Below, piece by piece: positions 24,886 to 34,132 of a stretch of DNA of 64,000 nucleotides. Below the pieces are notes generated by a model, which was not told where the DNA came from, searched no databases, and worked only from the letters and a program-made list of their open reading frames with translations. The stretch is from the NCBI GenBank assembly GCA_028285035.1, contig JANQQF010000062.1, positions 1-64,000 on the forward strand, in the 5' to 3' direction. This DNA comes from Phycisphaerae bacterium (GTDB lineage Bacteria > Chloroflexota > Anaerolineae > 4572-78 > J111). The first letter of the stretch is position 1. Every line of letters starts with the position of its first letter. A program made the translations under genes and the position numbers.

Positions 24886-27504
24886 TTGAATATCCGTACA
24901 AAGTTGTTATTCACCTTCCTTAGCATTGCCGCTCTTGTTATGATTGTTGGTATCATTTCTATTCAAACATCCCGAAACACAGATAGAGATTTTGAACTGG
25001 TTGTTAATCAGGGTGCCCCCGCGCTCATTGCTTTGGGGGAAATCCGAGCCGCCTCAAACCGGGCCTTTCAAGAGTCCGTTTCAGTGGCCCTTATTCAGGC
25101 AGAGGTACAATTTGTGGATGAGGATGAGACGGAGGAACTGGAAGAGATCGCTGAAGAGATTGCCGAAGAAACCGAAGAATTCGAGGAGTCTTTTGTTCGA
25201 ATTGACGCGCTGATATCGCAGTATGAAGCAGCGAGTCTCTCGCCAAATGCTGCAATGTTTGGCAAAGATCTGCGTGAAGCAGCCACGATTATTGTCAATT
25301 CAGGCCAGATGTTGATCGACTTGAAGCAACAAGGTGATACAGGCGAAGCCATTATCGAGCAGAAAGAGGATCTTGAGGCAACTGAGGATCGCTTTTTAGA
25401 GACAATTCAAGCCGCGACTGACGCTGAAACAACAATTTTTAGAGAAGCCCGCAACACAGCAGAGCGTAGCGCAACCGTGGCCATCATTGTCGATAGCATT
25501 GCCATCATCATTGCGGTGTTACTAGCCGCCGCTTTAGGTCTTATCATTGCCAGTAACATATCTCGGCCAATCATTGCGCTTAAAGACGCGGCCGTACAGG
25601 TCGGTCAAGGTAATCTTGATGTTCAGGTCGAAAACCGCGCTACAGATGAGGTTGGTGTTTTAACGCAAAATTTCAATCAAATGGTTGTTGATCTCAAGGA
25701 GACGACGGTTTCACGGACCTACGTCGATAACATTATTCAATCGATGTTTGACTCATTGATCGTTATTACCCCTGACAGAGTCATCAGAACTGTCAATCAG
25801 GCCACCCTTACTTTTTTACAATATGAAGAACAGGAGTTGATTGGTCAATCAATTGATATCATCTTAGGCGATGTTTTAGCCAAAGCGTTAAAAGATGGTA
25901 ATTTTAGAAATAGCGATCTCAACGACTCAACCGAACAAATTTATATACAAAAGAACGGGAACAAAGTTCCCGTTCTTTTTTCGATTTCGCCTTTACCCGA
26001 CATCCGCGATGGATACGTTTGTGTGGCCCGAGACATTCGTGATCAAAAGCGTTTTGAGGAAGAACTAATCAAGGCAAAAGAAGGGGCTGAAGCAGCAAAC
26101 AAAGCCAAAAGTACCTTCTTGGCTAATATGAGTCACGAGCTTCGGACGCCCCTCAATGCTATCTTAGGCTTTTCTGAAATGTTGATGCGCAACAACGCCG
26201 TTTCGACAGAATATCGGGAAAATGTAAATATCATTTATCGCAGTGGTGAGCATTTATTAACTTTGATCAACAACGTGCTCGATTTATCAAAAATCGAGGC
26301 AGGTCGAATGAAGCTGGTTGAGAAAAATTTTGATCTGTATCATTTGTTAACAGATACCGAGGATTTATTCCAACTCAAGGCCAAGGAAAAACAGTTACAA
26401 CTCATCTTTGAGCAATCGCCCAACATACCACAATTTATCCGTACCGATGAAGTAAAGCTACGTCAGGTACTTATCAACTTGATCGGAAATGCGTTAAAGT
26501 TTACACAAGAGGGTGGGGTTGTCTTACGGGTCTCTTTAATGGATAATAATAACCAACTGCTAGAGCGTCGTACCCTTTACTTTGAAATCGAGGATACTGG
26601 GTCTGGTATTGCTGCCGAGGAAATACCCAAGCTATTTGAGCCCTTTTCGCAAACTCGCTCAGGCCAAACCTCAGAAGAAGGCACTGGTCTGGGGGTATCA
26701 ATCAGTCATGAATTTATTTCCCTAATGGGCGGTCAACTCACGGTTGACAGTCAAGTCGGCCAAGGCTCAATCTTCAAATTTGATATCCAAATCGAAGAAG
26801 TCAATGCCGATGAGATCACCCAGAAGCAGTCCCGTCGTCGTATTACTGCTTTGGAACCAGGGCACCCTATTTACCGAATTCTTGTGGTTGATGATAGAGA
26901 CAGTAATCGCCAGCTTATGGTAAAATTATTGGAATCATTAAACTTCGAGGTACAAGAAGCAGTCAACGGGCAAGAGGCTTTTGAGAGATGGCAGCAGTGG
27001 CAGCCCCATTTGATCTGGATGGATATGCGGATGCCAGTTTTGGATGGGTATGAGGCTACTCAACGTATTAGAGAAGAGAGTGGCGATGATAATTCGCCCA
27101 TTATTATTGCCCTAACGGCGAGTTCGCTGGATGAGGAGCGACAGGTTGTTATGGACGCTGGTTGTGATGATTTCTTAAGAAAGCCATTCCGAGAAATGAC
27201 AATGTTCGATATGATGAGTAAGCATTTGGGATTACGTTACATTTATGAACAAGGCGACACCTCGTCACCCTTAGACAGCCAAGACATCGAACAAATTTTA
27301 ACACCAAGTTCACTCACAGCGCTCCCTATTGAACTGTTGACAAATTTGGAACGGGCAACAGCAGAAACCAACCTCAGTCAAATATTGAGCCACATCGAAA
27401 CTGTCAAGATGCACGACGCTCAAATCGCACAAGCTTTAACGACCTTGGCCAAAGATTTTGAGTATGAAAAGATATTAACCCTTATCAGAGCAGTCAAAAA
27501 CTAA
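24886..27504 (+). CDS. Membrane hybrid histidine kinase (HAMP-PAS-HisKA-REC)
   Basis: An 872-residue sensor. Two membrane helices (about 6-26 and 197-224) flank an outside helical sensor region containing a very acidic stretch. HAMP (about 225-275), PAS (about 280-385), a HisKA domain with His417 (NMSHELRTPLNAI), HATPase (N-box LIGNALKFT, DTGSGI, GTGLGVSIS) and a receiver domain with Asp713 (IWMDMRMP) follow. The last 100 residues are helical, of HPt-like length but without a clear phospho-His. It starts with TTG 24886, supported by GGAG at 24875-24878. The next kinase gene begins 16 bases after its stop, forming a phosphorelay operon. The coding sequence contains a terminator-like hairpin at 25949. 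Confidence 0.92.
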   Translation: MNIRTKLLFTFLSIAALVMIVGIISIQTSRNTDRDFELVVNQGAPALIALGEIRAASNRAFQESVSVALIQAEVQFVDEDETEELEEIAEEIAEETEEFEESFVRIDALISQYEAASLSPNAAMFGKDLREAATIIVNSGQMLIDLKQQGDTGEAIIEQKEDLEATEDRFLETIQAATDAETTIFREARNTAERSATVAIIVDSIAIIIAVLLAAALGLIIASNISRPIIALKDAAVQVGQGNLDVQVENRATDEVGVLTQNFNQMVVDLKETTVSRTYVDNIIQSMFDSLIVITPDRVIRTVNQATLTFLQYEEQELIGQSIDIILGDVLAKALKDGNFRNSDLNDSTEQIYIQKNGNKVPVLFSISPLPDIRDGYVCVARDIRDQKRFEEELIKAKEGAEAANKAKSTFLANMSHELRTPLNAILGFSEMLMRNNAVSTEYRENVNIIYRSGEHLLTLINNVLDLSKIEAGRMKLVEKNFDLYHLLTDTEDLFQLKAKEKQLQLIFEQSPNIPQFIRTDEVKLRQVLINLIGNALKFTQEGGVVLRVSLMDNNNQLLERRTLYFEIEDTGSGIAAEEIPKLFEPFSQTRSGQTSEEGTGLGVSISHEFISLMGGQLTVDSQVGQGSIFKFDIQIEEVNADEITQKQSRRRITALEPGHPIYRILVVDDRDSNRQLMVKLLESLNFEVQEAVNGQEAFERWQQWQPHLIWMDMRMPVLDGYEATQRIREESGDDNSPIIIALTASSLDEERQVVMDAGCDDFLRKPFREMTMFDMMSKHLGLRYIYEQGDTSSPLDSQDIEQILTPSSLTALPIELLTNLERATAETNLSQILSHIETVKMHDAQIAQALTTLAKDFEYEKILTLIRAVKN
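25949..25981 (+). terminator. Terminator-like hairpin inside the kinase coding sequence
   Basis: AAAAGAACGGGAAC and its perfect complement form a 14-bp stem with an AAA loop, followed directly by further T (25976-25981). It sits in the PAS-coding part of the gene (residues KNGNKVPVLF). Confidence 0.6.
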
Positions 27505-27520
27505 TTTCAGAGAGTAACCG

Positions 27521-28762
27521 ATGGTTAATCAATTCCCCGATCCCCAAACAACCAACATCTTGGCTGTTGATGACACACGCGCTAACTTACGCCTCCTAAC
27601 CAGCATCTTGACAAACAAAGGGTACAATGTACGGCCAGTACCCAGTGCCCGTCTGGCCCTATCATCTGTTGAGGCAAAGCCGCCTGATCTAATTTTGCTT
27701 GACATTGATATGCCTGAAATGACCGGCTATGAGGTCTGTGAACAGTTAAAAGCTGATGAAAGATTCCGGGATATCCCGATCATTTTTATCAGCGTCTTGA
27801 GTGAAACTTTGGATAAAGTAAAGGCATTTTCCGTGGGTGGGGTGGATTACATTACAAAGCCATTTCAGGCAGAAGAGGTTTTAGCTCGCGTTCAAACACA
27901 TCTCGCCTTACACAAAACACGACAAGAATTGCAAACACAAAATATTCAGCTTCAACAAGAAATTATTGAACGCAAGCAGATTGAAGAGGCCCTCGTTGTT
28001 TCTCGCAACCAAGCTCAAGAAGCAAGCCGATTAAAAAGTGAAATTATATCAAGAGTCGGTCATGAATTGCGAACACCACTCAGTGTTATATTGGGCTATA
28101 CCGAAGTCTTTCGGGATGAAGGCTTTGGCTCTGTAAATAAAACGCAAAATAAAATTTTAACAGATATTATCCAGAGTGGTCGAAAATTAGGCCAAATTGT
28201 CAACGAATTGATCTATCAGGCACAACTCGAAGCCAAAAAAGTAGCGTTAGATATTGAACCAGTGATACCTATAGAAATAGTGTCACACGTACAAGAGAAG
28301 ATGGAACTCTTGGCACAAGCAAAAGACTTAATGCTAACTTGGAATGTTGCAGAGGAGGTACCAACAACGGTCTTAGGAGATCAGCGCTGGTTGAAACACA
28401 TTCTCACCAATCTAGTCGGCAATGCTATTAAGTTTACCGAAAATGGATCAATACAAATAAATTGCTTCTGTCCTGATACCAATCATTGGGCATTACAAGT
28501 CATTGATACGGGCATTGGTTTTTCGGAAGCGGAGCAAGAGACGATTTTCAAGCCTTTTGAACAAGCTGATGGATCAATTACCAGAAAGTATGGGGGACTG
28601 GGGTTGGGTTTGTCAACTGTCAAGCAGTTAACCCAAATGATGGAGGGTGAAATCTCATTTAAAAGCGAGGTTGGCCAAGGCAGCACCTTTACGGTAACGC
28701 TTCCCCTCAATCCAGGCAATGAAAAAAAGGTGACTGAAACACAAAGTTTATCTGTTGGGTAA
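27521..28762 (+). CDS. Receiver-histidine kinase hybrid protein
   Basis: A soluble 413-residue protein. An N-terminal receiver domain (Asp61 in LILLDIDMPEM, Lys in YITKPFQ) is joined by a coiled coil (about 128-165) to a HisKA domain with His181 (RVGHELRTPLSVI) and an HATPase domain (N-box LVGNAIKFT, DTGIGF, YGGLGLGLSTV). Proteins of this layout take phosphate from another kinase; the hybrid kinase encoded 16 bases upstream is the likely donor. It has no DNA-binding output domain. It converges with the receiver gene at 28785. Confidence 0.92.
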   Translation: MVNQFPDPQTTNILAVDDTRANLRLLTSILTNKGYNVRPVPSARLALSSVEAKPPDLILLDIDMPEMTGYEVCEQLKADERFRDIPIIFISVLSETLDKVKAFSVGGVDYITKPFQAEEVLARVQTHLALHKTRQELQTQNIQLQQEIIERKQIEEALVVSRNQAQEASRLKSEIISRVGHELRTPLSVILGYTEVFRDEGFGSVNKTQNKILTDIIQSGRKLGQIVNELIYQAQLEAKKVALDIEPVIPIEIVSHVQEKMELLAQAKDLMLTWNVAEEVPTTVLGDQRWLKHILTNLVGNAIKFTENGSIQINCFCPDTNHWALQVIDTGIGFSEAEQETIFKPFEQADGSITRKYGGLGLGLSTVKQLTQMMEGEISFKSEVGQGSTFTVTLPLNPGNEKKVTETQSLSVG

Positions 28763-28784
28763 GCGTACTATATTTGGTCCTAAC

Positions 28785-29162
28785 CTACTCCATCATCAAA
28801 TCAGGCGGGCGCAATCGCTTGGCTAACTCGCTCAATTGAGGGACGCTAATCGGCTTGAGCAACACTAAATCTGATTGTGATTCAAGCAGGTCAGCCGTTG
28901 CATAATCCGCTGTCGCCAAAATCACCTTGATTTCCCGCAAACGCTCATCAGTCCGAATATGCTCCAAAATAGATTGACCTGACACCGTAGGCAAATGTAA
29001 ATCAAGCACAATGAGGTCGGGTATTATCTTTACCAACCGATTGAGCGCCAATTGCCCATCCTGAATAATCTCTGTATCAAATTCAGCACTTTGCAGAGCG
29101 ATTTCAAAAATATCAGCCTGATATGAATCATCCTCAATAATCAATGCGAATGGCAGTGTCAC
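28785..29162 (-). CDS. Single-domain response regulator
   Basis: A 125-residue stand-alone receiver: acidic pair EDD (10-12), phospho-accepting Asp54 (IVLDLHLP) and Lys in LLKPIS. It has no output domain, so it acts by protein contact. Its ATG overlaps the stop of the large LOV kinase gene by four bases (29159-29162), so the two are a cognate pair. Confidence 0.92.
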   Translation of the reverse strand: MTLPFALIIEDDSYQADIFEIALQSAEFDTEIIQDGQLALNRLVKIIPDLIVLDLHLPTVSGQSILEHIRTDERLREIKVILATADYATADLLESQSDLVLLKPISVPQLSELAKRLRPPDLMME

Positions 29163-32100
29163 GAAATACGCTCCTTTGGTAATTGCATGGGTAGAGTAAC
29201 TGTAAATGTACTCCCCTCGCCCATAGCACTTTTTAATTTTATCTCACCATCCATTAATGTCACAATATTTTTAACAATTGAAAGGCCCAAACCTGTGCCA
29301 CCTTGAGTACGGGTTGGCGAGTCATCAACTTGATGAAAGGGTTCAAATATCAGCGCTTGAGCTTTAGATGGAATACCAATTCCTGTGTCAGAAACCTCAA
29401 TAGCCCAACAATTTTTATCAGAAACATCCATCTGAACTTGGACACCCCCCATTTCTGTAAATTTTATCGCGTTACTTGTTAAATTCATCAAAATTTGTTG
29501 CAATCGTTTGGGGTCACCGACCAATGTTTGCGGTAACTCAGGACCTATCACCGTTTGCAGCTTTAATGCTTTAGCTTCAGCCGTACCCTGTAATTTTATC
29601 ACAATCTCATTCAGCAAATCACGTGGGGAAAATGGGGTGGTCTCCAGAACTAATTGACCCGCATCCAATCGGGCTTGATCCAGCAATTCGCTCACTAATT
29701 GTGTTAGATAGTGGGTGCTTTCTAACACTCGTGACAAATAAGTGGCCTGTCTGGGGGTGATTGGCTCAAACATTTCATCATGGACCACCTCAGTGTATCC
29801 TAAAATAGCTCCCAACGGGGTTCGTAATTCGTGACTCACCTTGGCCAATAGCTGTGTTTTGAATTGATTAGCTTCAATAGCCTCGTCCCGGGCCTGAGCC
29901 AATGCTTTTCGGTCACTCAATCGCTCAAACGTTGTACCCACCAATCGGCTCATCAAACTAATAAATTCCTTGTCAACTTGGGTAAACGGATCTTGTCTAG
30001 GTTGAGAGCTAGACAAGTTTAGGGTACCAAACCGCTGCTCGTTGACTAAGATAGGGGCACCAATATAGGCTTCTAAAGCAAATTGCTGATAACAAGGGTG
30101 ACTCTCATATTCAGACTCTTTCATATGATCAATGTCAACCACATTGTGCGCCTTGTATGTAATATCACAATAAGTTTGCCCAAGCTCAAATATCTGGCCC
30201 TGACTAAAAGGGGCGGTTGAGGGCTGGAAGTGCAACACAATGTAATCTGTACCCTCGACTTTGCTAATAATCCCGATTTCTAAATCAAGTAAATCTATCC
30301 CTATCTGTAACAAGGTATTAAGTTGGGTATCAACATCCGAATTGGTCAATAAGGCCACTTCATACAGGGCATGTAACCGCTGTTGTAGTTGAAAAAGAGC
30401 AAACTCAGTTCTTTTCCGCTCAGTCACATCACTTATGACCCCGTAAACCTGTGTACTTTCAGTGGTTGGGTCAAATTGCGGGCGACCACTGTCACGAACC
30501 CAAACTGTATGACCATCGGCGTGCCGAATACGATATTCCATCTCACTAGCCTGCCCCTGCACAAATTTTTCAATTTGAACGGCCACTTTACTTTCATCAT
30601 CCGGATGAATCAGTGAGGGCCAAAGGGTTTCATCATTTAGAAAGGAATCAAGTGAATACCCACTAATTGTTTCAATATTTGTTGAAGTCGCTCCATTACT
30701 AATAACCGTTGCGTCTTGAGCGAATTCCAAAGTGTAAACATGATCACTGATAGAGGTCAGCACCCGTCGTAAGTTGGATTCACTTTCCTGAAGCGCCATT
30801 TGAGAGCGCACCCTACTTGTGACATTTAATGTCACCCCAGCAACACCAATGACCTCACTAGCCTCATTACGAATAGGCTCATAAAAAGCATCAAAAAAGA
30901 GATTACCAACTTGTCCTGTAAATGTACGTGTCTCACCCGCCAAAGCGGCCTGAACATTTTCTATAATTAGAGGGTTATCAGAATTTAAATCATAAATTGA
31001 TTGACCCACAACTTCATCTGGCTGACGCCCAAGGCTAATTAAGCCCTTTCCACGGGATATTGTAAATATCCCATTGATATCAATCACAAACAGTATTGCG
31101 GGTAAATGATCTAAGACAGCTGCCAAATGATCTTCAGCTTCTTTTAGAGCGGCAGCGGCCTGTTTTCGTTCGGTTAAATCTCTCACGGCTGTAATCCGCA
31201 GGGTACGTCCTTTGTCCCTAAAATGGCGACTAGCCACTTCAATGTCAAAGGTTGTCTGATCTTTGCGGAGTCCCCTCGACTCATACATTGCCTCAGATTC
31301 TGTTGAGATTTTTTCTAAGGCCAGCTCACGATATTCCAAGGCTGTTAAATCAAGCGCTGACTGCCCGATGAGTTCATCAACTTCGTAACCAAACATATTA
31401 ACAATTGCCTGATTCACATCTAGGATCCGACCGTGATCATGGATAATAACGCCTTCAGATGTGGCAGAGGCTAACGTGCGAAATCGTGTCTCACTTTCAA
31501 TGAGTGATTCTTCAGCCGCTTTGCGTTTCGTCACATCAGTTTGTAGGCCTATAAAATTAACCACAATCCCATTCTCATCAAATATGGGGCTAATGGTTAG
31601 CTCATTCCAAAAGGGGGTCCCATTTTTTCTATAATTCAGCAATTCAACTGTACAAGCAATTTGGGAGCTAATGGCTTGTCGAATTTTAGAAATTGCATCT
31701 GGGTTAGTATTAGCCCCCTGTAAAAAACGACAATTTTTTCCAACTGCGTCCTCGGAAGTGTATCCGGTCATTTGTGTAAACGCCGCATTAACAAAGATTA
31801 GAGGGTTATCTGATTGTTGTGGATCCGTAATAACCGCCCCCGTAGTCATATTATTAATTGCTGTGACAAACTGCTTATTTTGTTGAATAATGGTTCGATA
31901 TGCTTGATTTTGGGCCAGAAGTCGCGCTTCAGCTTGTTCACGAGCTTTCACTTGAACCCGAAGTTCAATTTCAGTCATGACTGATATGGCTAGCTCACGA
32001 GCAATGTCAACTTCGTGAGGTGTCCATTCTCGAGGTTTGGTATCAATGATACAGAATGACCCCAACTCATCGCCATCTGAGGTGTTCAACGGCATTCCCA

Positions 32101-32458
32101 GATAAGCAATAACATTCAAGTCGGGGATCGCCAGATTATCTTTCAGCACAGGATGTTCACGGGCATCAGTCACAATCAACGGATCACCGGTGGCCACGAC
32201 ATGTTTACAAAAGGAGTGAGAGAGCGGGGTTTCACGCTCAGAGGCTAAAGGCTCGGGAAGACCAAATAAGCTCTTGAAAAATTGACGATCTTGATCGACT
32301 AAAGAGACCAATGAGATCGGACTACCTGTAATTTTACTAGCCAATCGGGTTAAGCGATCAAAGATCTCCTCAGGCGGGGTATCAAGCAACTCAAGCTTCT
32401 GCAACACAGAAAGTCGCTCGGGGTCTTGTACTATGCGGAGGACATCAGCTTGTTCCAT
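29159..32458 (-). CDS. GAF-LOV-PAS-GAF histidine kinase, probable blue-light sensor
   Basis: A soluble 1099-residue kinase. Order: GAF (about 24-165), LOV (about 195-315), PAS (about 320-435), PAS (about 440-560), PAS (about 565-690), GAF (about 695-850), HisKA with His876 (KVSHELRTPLGAI), HATPase (about 975-1090; LTSNAIKFT, DTGIGI, GGTGLGLSIV). The second domain has all LOV flavin-binding marks: GKNCRFLQG with photoreactive Cys243, Asn275 (NYRKNG), Asn285 (FWNEL) and Gln306 (FIGLQTD). Blue light should form a Cys-FMN adduct and change kinase activity. The output is the receiver encoded in overlap downstream. Confidence 0.93.
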   Translation of the reverse strand: MEQADVLRIVQDPERLSVLQKLELLDTPPEEIFDRLTRLASKITGSPISLVSLVDQDRQFFKSLFGLPEPLASERETPLSHSFCKHVVATGDPLIVTDAREHPVLKDNLAIPDLNVIAYLGMPLNTSDGDELGSFCIIDTKPREWTPHEVDIARELAISVMTEIELRVQVKAREQAEARLLAQNQAYRTIIQQNKQFVTAINNMTTGAVITDPQQSDNPLIFVNAAFTQMTGYTSEDAVGKNCRFLQGANTNPDAISKIRQAISSQIACTVELLNYRKNGTPFWNELTISPIFDENGIVVNFIGLQTDVTKRKAAEESLIESETRFRTLASATSEGVIIHDHGRILDVNQAIVNMFGYEVDELIGQSALDLTALEYRELALEKISTESEAMYESRGLRKDQTTFDIEVASRHFRDKGRTLRITAVRDLTERKQAAAALKEAEDHLAAVLDHLPAILFVIDINGIFTISRGKGLISLGRQPDEVVGQSIYDLNSDNPLIIENVQAALAGETRTFTGQVGNLFFDAFYEPIRNEASEVIGVAGVTLNVTSRVRSQMALQESESNLRRVLTSISDHVYTLEFAQDATVISNGATSTNIETISGYSLDSFLNDETLWPSLIHPDDESKVAVQIEKFVQGQASEMEYRIRHADGHTVWVRDSGRPQFDPTTESTQVYGVISDVTERKRTEFALFQLQQRLHALYEVALLTNSDVDTQLNTLLQIGIDLLDLEIGIISKVEGTDYIVLHFQPSTAPFSQGQIFELGQTYCDITYKAHNVVDIDHMKESEYESHPCYQQFALEAYIGAPILVNEQRFGTLNLSSSQPRQDPFTQVDKEFISLMSRLVGTTFERLSDRKALAQARDEAIEANQFKTQLLAKVSHELRTPLGAILGYTEVVHDEMFEPITPRQATYLSRVLESTHYLTQLVSELLDQARLDAGQLVLETTPFSPRDLLNEIVIKLQGTAEAKALKLQTVIGPELPQTLVGDPKRLQQILMNLTSNAIKFTEMGGVQVQMDVSDKNCWAIEVSDTGIGIPSKAQALIFEPFHQVDDSPTRTQGGTGLGLSIVKNIVTLMDGEIKLKSAMGEGSTFTVTLPMQLPKERIS

Positions 32459-32627
32459 TAGGGACTCCAGGGGGTATAACAGATTGATAGAAAATTATAG
32501 TGATATTTAAATTTACAGAGTTGTTCTTTTGATTATAGGGGAAACGCAACTTTTTCTCAATAAGCCGTTGTGTCTACTTGGCTCTGTGCATTTGCAACAC
32601 GAAGTCAATGATTTTTCAAAGTCAAGG

Positions 32628-32655
32628 TTGCAAATCACTTCATGCTTAGTACAAT
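32628..32655 (+). promoter_or_regulatory. Probable promoter of the gene at 32698
   Basis: TTGCAA (32628-32633) and TACAAT (32650-32655) are 16 bases apart, 43 bases before the ATG. It lies in the 239-base divergent gap with the LOV kinase gene; no other feature was seen there. Confidence 0.5.
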
Positions 32656-32697
32656 AGTACTAGCTATCTTAACATTGTTAAGAAACGAGATCACAAC

Positions 32698-33315
32698 ATG
32701 ACCCTACGTAACCGTGAAAAAGAAGTCCAGCATACCCGCAACCTCCTACAACAACATCGCCGAAATTTACAATATCTACAACAGCAAGTGGCTCAATATG
32801 GGCAGGATGCGCCATTGCCGGTCGCCATACACAATGCCATCAAAGCCGAACAGAAGATCATCGCCAACCTTGAGCGTGAGTTAACCCAGTGGGGAGAGTC
32901 GCTTGAGCAAGCACCACAATGGCAAGCCGTGGTTATCGACCCTGATCCGCATTGGCGCGAGATTATTATAAATAACATCGCACAACTCGGCGGGACAGCA
33001 GTTGAACAAGATAACATCAATAACACCCGAAAGGATGAATTGCTGGTACATTGCCAGCTCGGCGTGATTGGCATTTCAGCCAAAAATGACCCAACCTCAC
33101 AAAAGTACGCAGCGTTGGCCACGGAAAATATACTAAATTTAGCCCAGCAGTTGCCCCTCATCCTACTCGTTGATTGGGATAAACGAGAGACTGCCATTGT
33201 TTTGCGTCAAGTGGCCCGTGAATATAATATAGAAGCGCCACCAGTGACGATTTTTAAGGATAACTTTGATCCTAGCTGGTTTTCACGGGTGGTTCACAAA
33301 ATCTTGACACGATGA
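32698..33315 (+). CDS. Coiled-coil protein with receiver-like C-terminal half
   Basis: A 205-residue protein of unknown function. Residues 1-75 are a helical coiled coil (LLQQHRRNLQYLQQQVAQYG, then NAIKAEQKIIANLERELTQWG) that resembles the short N-terminal adaptor segments found in front of many NACHT, TIR or caspase-like proteins of multicellular and filamentous bacteria. Residues 77-205 (WQAVVIDPDPHW...) have the strand-helix order of a receiver domain and a late Asp-rich loop, but no convincing phospho-accepting Asp. It may be a degenerate receiver. It is four bases (or 13, from the preferred start) before the first DUF4230 gene. Confidence 0.75.
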   Translation: MTLRNREKEVQHTRNLLQQHRRNLQYLQQQVAQYGQDAPLPVAIHNAIKAEQKIIANLERELTQWGESLEQAPQWQAVVIDPDPHWREIIINNIAQLGGTAVEQDNINNTRKDELLVHCQLGVIGISAKNDPTSQKYAALATENILNLAQQLPLILLVDWDKRETAIVLRQVAREYNIEAPPVTIFKDNFDPSWFSRVVHKILTR

Positions 33316-33328
33316 GGGGGTGCATCTG

Positions 33329-34132
33329 ATGGGAAATCGCCAGGGTCTGACTATCACTTTGTTAGTGGTTGTGTTTGCGATTTTGGGCATTTTGATTGGG
33401 GTTGGGGCCTTCTACTTGGGTCAACAATCCAATCAGCCCTCTGAGGTTGCCGCAGAGCGACCCGCCCTGATTATCAATACCCCCACACCGTTAGCAACAG
33501 CGCCACCCCCGCCGGCTATCGTCACCAATACCCCAACCCGCACCCCTGAACCGACAGCAACGTTTGGGCCCACGGATACACCCACGCCGACCCCAACCGA
33601 CACAGCCACCCCGACGGACACCCCAACCCATACACCTACCCCGATTGTGGTAATCACTCACGTGCAGGGGTTAGGCCGGCTAGAAACCACCGAGTATGCG
33701 ATGCAAACGGTCATCGACCTGGAAAATGATGCCAGCAATTTATGGCAACAGCTAGTTGGTAGCGACAAATTAATGCTCGTTGCCGTAGGGGAAGTGGTGG
33801 CTGGTTTTGACTTCGAAAAAATCCGGGGCCAGGATATCGCGGTAAACGGGACAACGGTTCGGATTGTACTACCTGCGCCGGAAATTTTGTATAGTCGTAT
33901 AGATAATGAAGACACCTATGTCTATGAACGGCAGACCGGTTTGTTAGTGCCCCCAGACAACAGTCTAGAAAGCCGCGCCCGACAGTTGGCCGAAGAAGCC
34001 TTGGTCGAGTGGGCGCTTGAACGCGAGATTTTTGATCAGGCTGAGAAGGATGGTCGGCTGCAAATTGAAAATCTACTCAGATCGCTCGGTTTCACCGATG
34101 TTACTATTGAAGTGAGAGAACCTGAACTATGA
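33329..34132 (+). CDS. DUF4230 membrane protein with Thr/Pro linker
   Basis: A 267-residue protein: one membrane helix (about 5-28), a Thr-Pro repeat linker (about 45-105, many TPTPT and TDTPT units) and a DUF4230 domain (QGLGRLETTEYAMQTVI, VAVGEVVAGFDFEKI, VRIVLPAPEIL, LLRSLGFTDVTI). Its orientation places the domain outside. I prefer ATG 33329, eight bases after GAGGGGG (33314-33320), to GTG 33320. The second DUF4230 gene overlaps its stop (ATGA). The function of the family is unknown. Confidence 0.88.
   Translation: MGNRQGLTITLLVVVFAILGILIGVGAFYLGQQSNQPSEVAAERPALIINTPTPLATAPPPPAIVTNTPTRTPEPTATFGPTDTPTPTPTDTATPTDTPTHTPTPIVVITHVQGLGRLETTEYAMQTVIDLENDASNLWQQLVGSDKLMLVAVGEVVAGFDFEKIRGQDIAVNGTTVRIVLPAPEILYSRIDNEDTYVYERQTGLLVPPDNSLESRARQLAEEALVEWALEREIFDQAEKDGRLQIENLLRSLGFTDVTIEVREPEL

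Noticed and set aside
33433..33657. Gly/Val-rich minus-strand frame
   Set aside because: It is the antisense of the Thr/Pro linker of the DUF4230 protein.
33433..33660. Repeated ACACCNACNCC words considered as a CRISPR or VNTR
   Set aside because: They are in-frame Thr-Pro codons in a coding sequence, with no constant repeat or spacer length.
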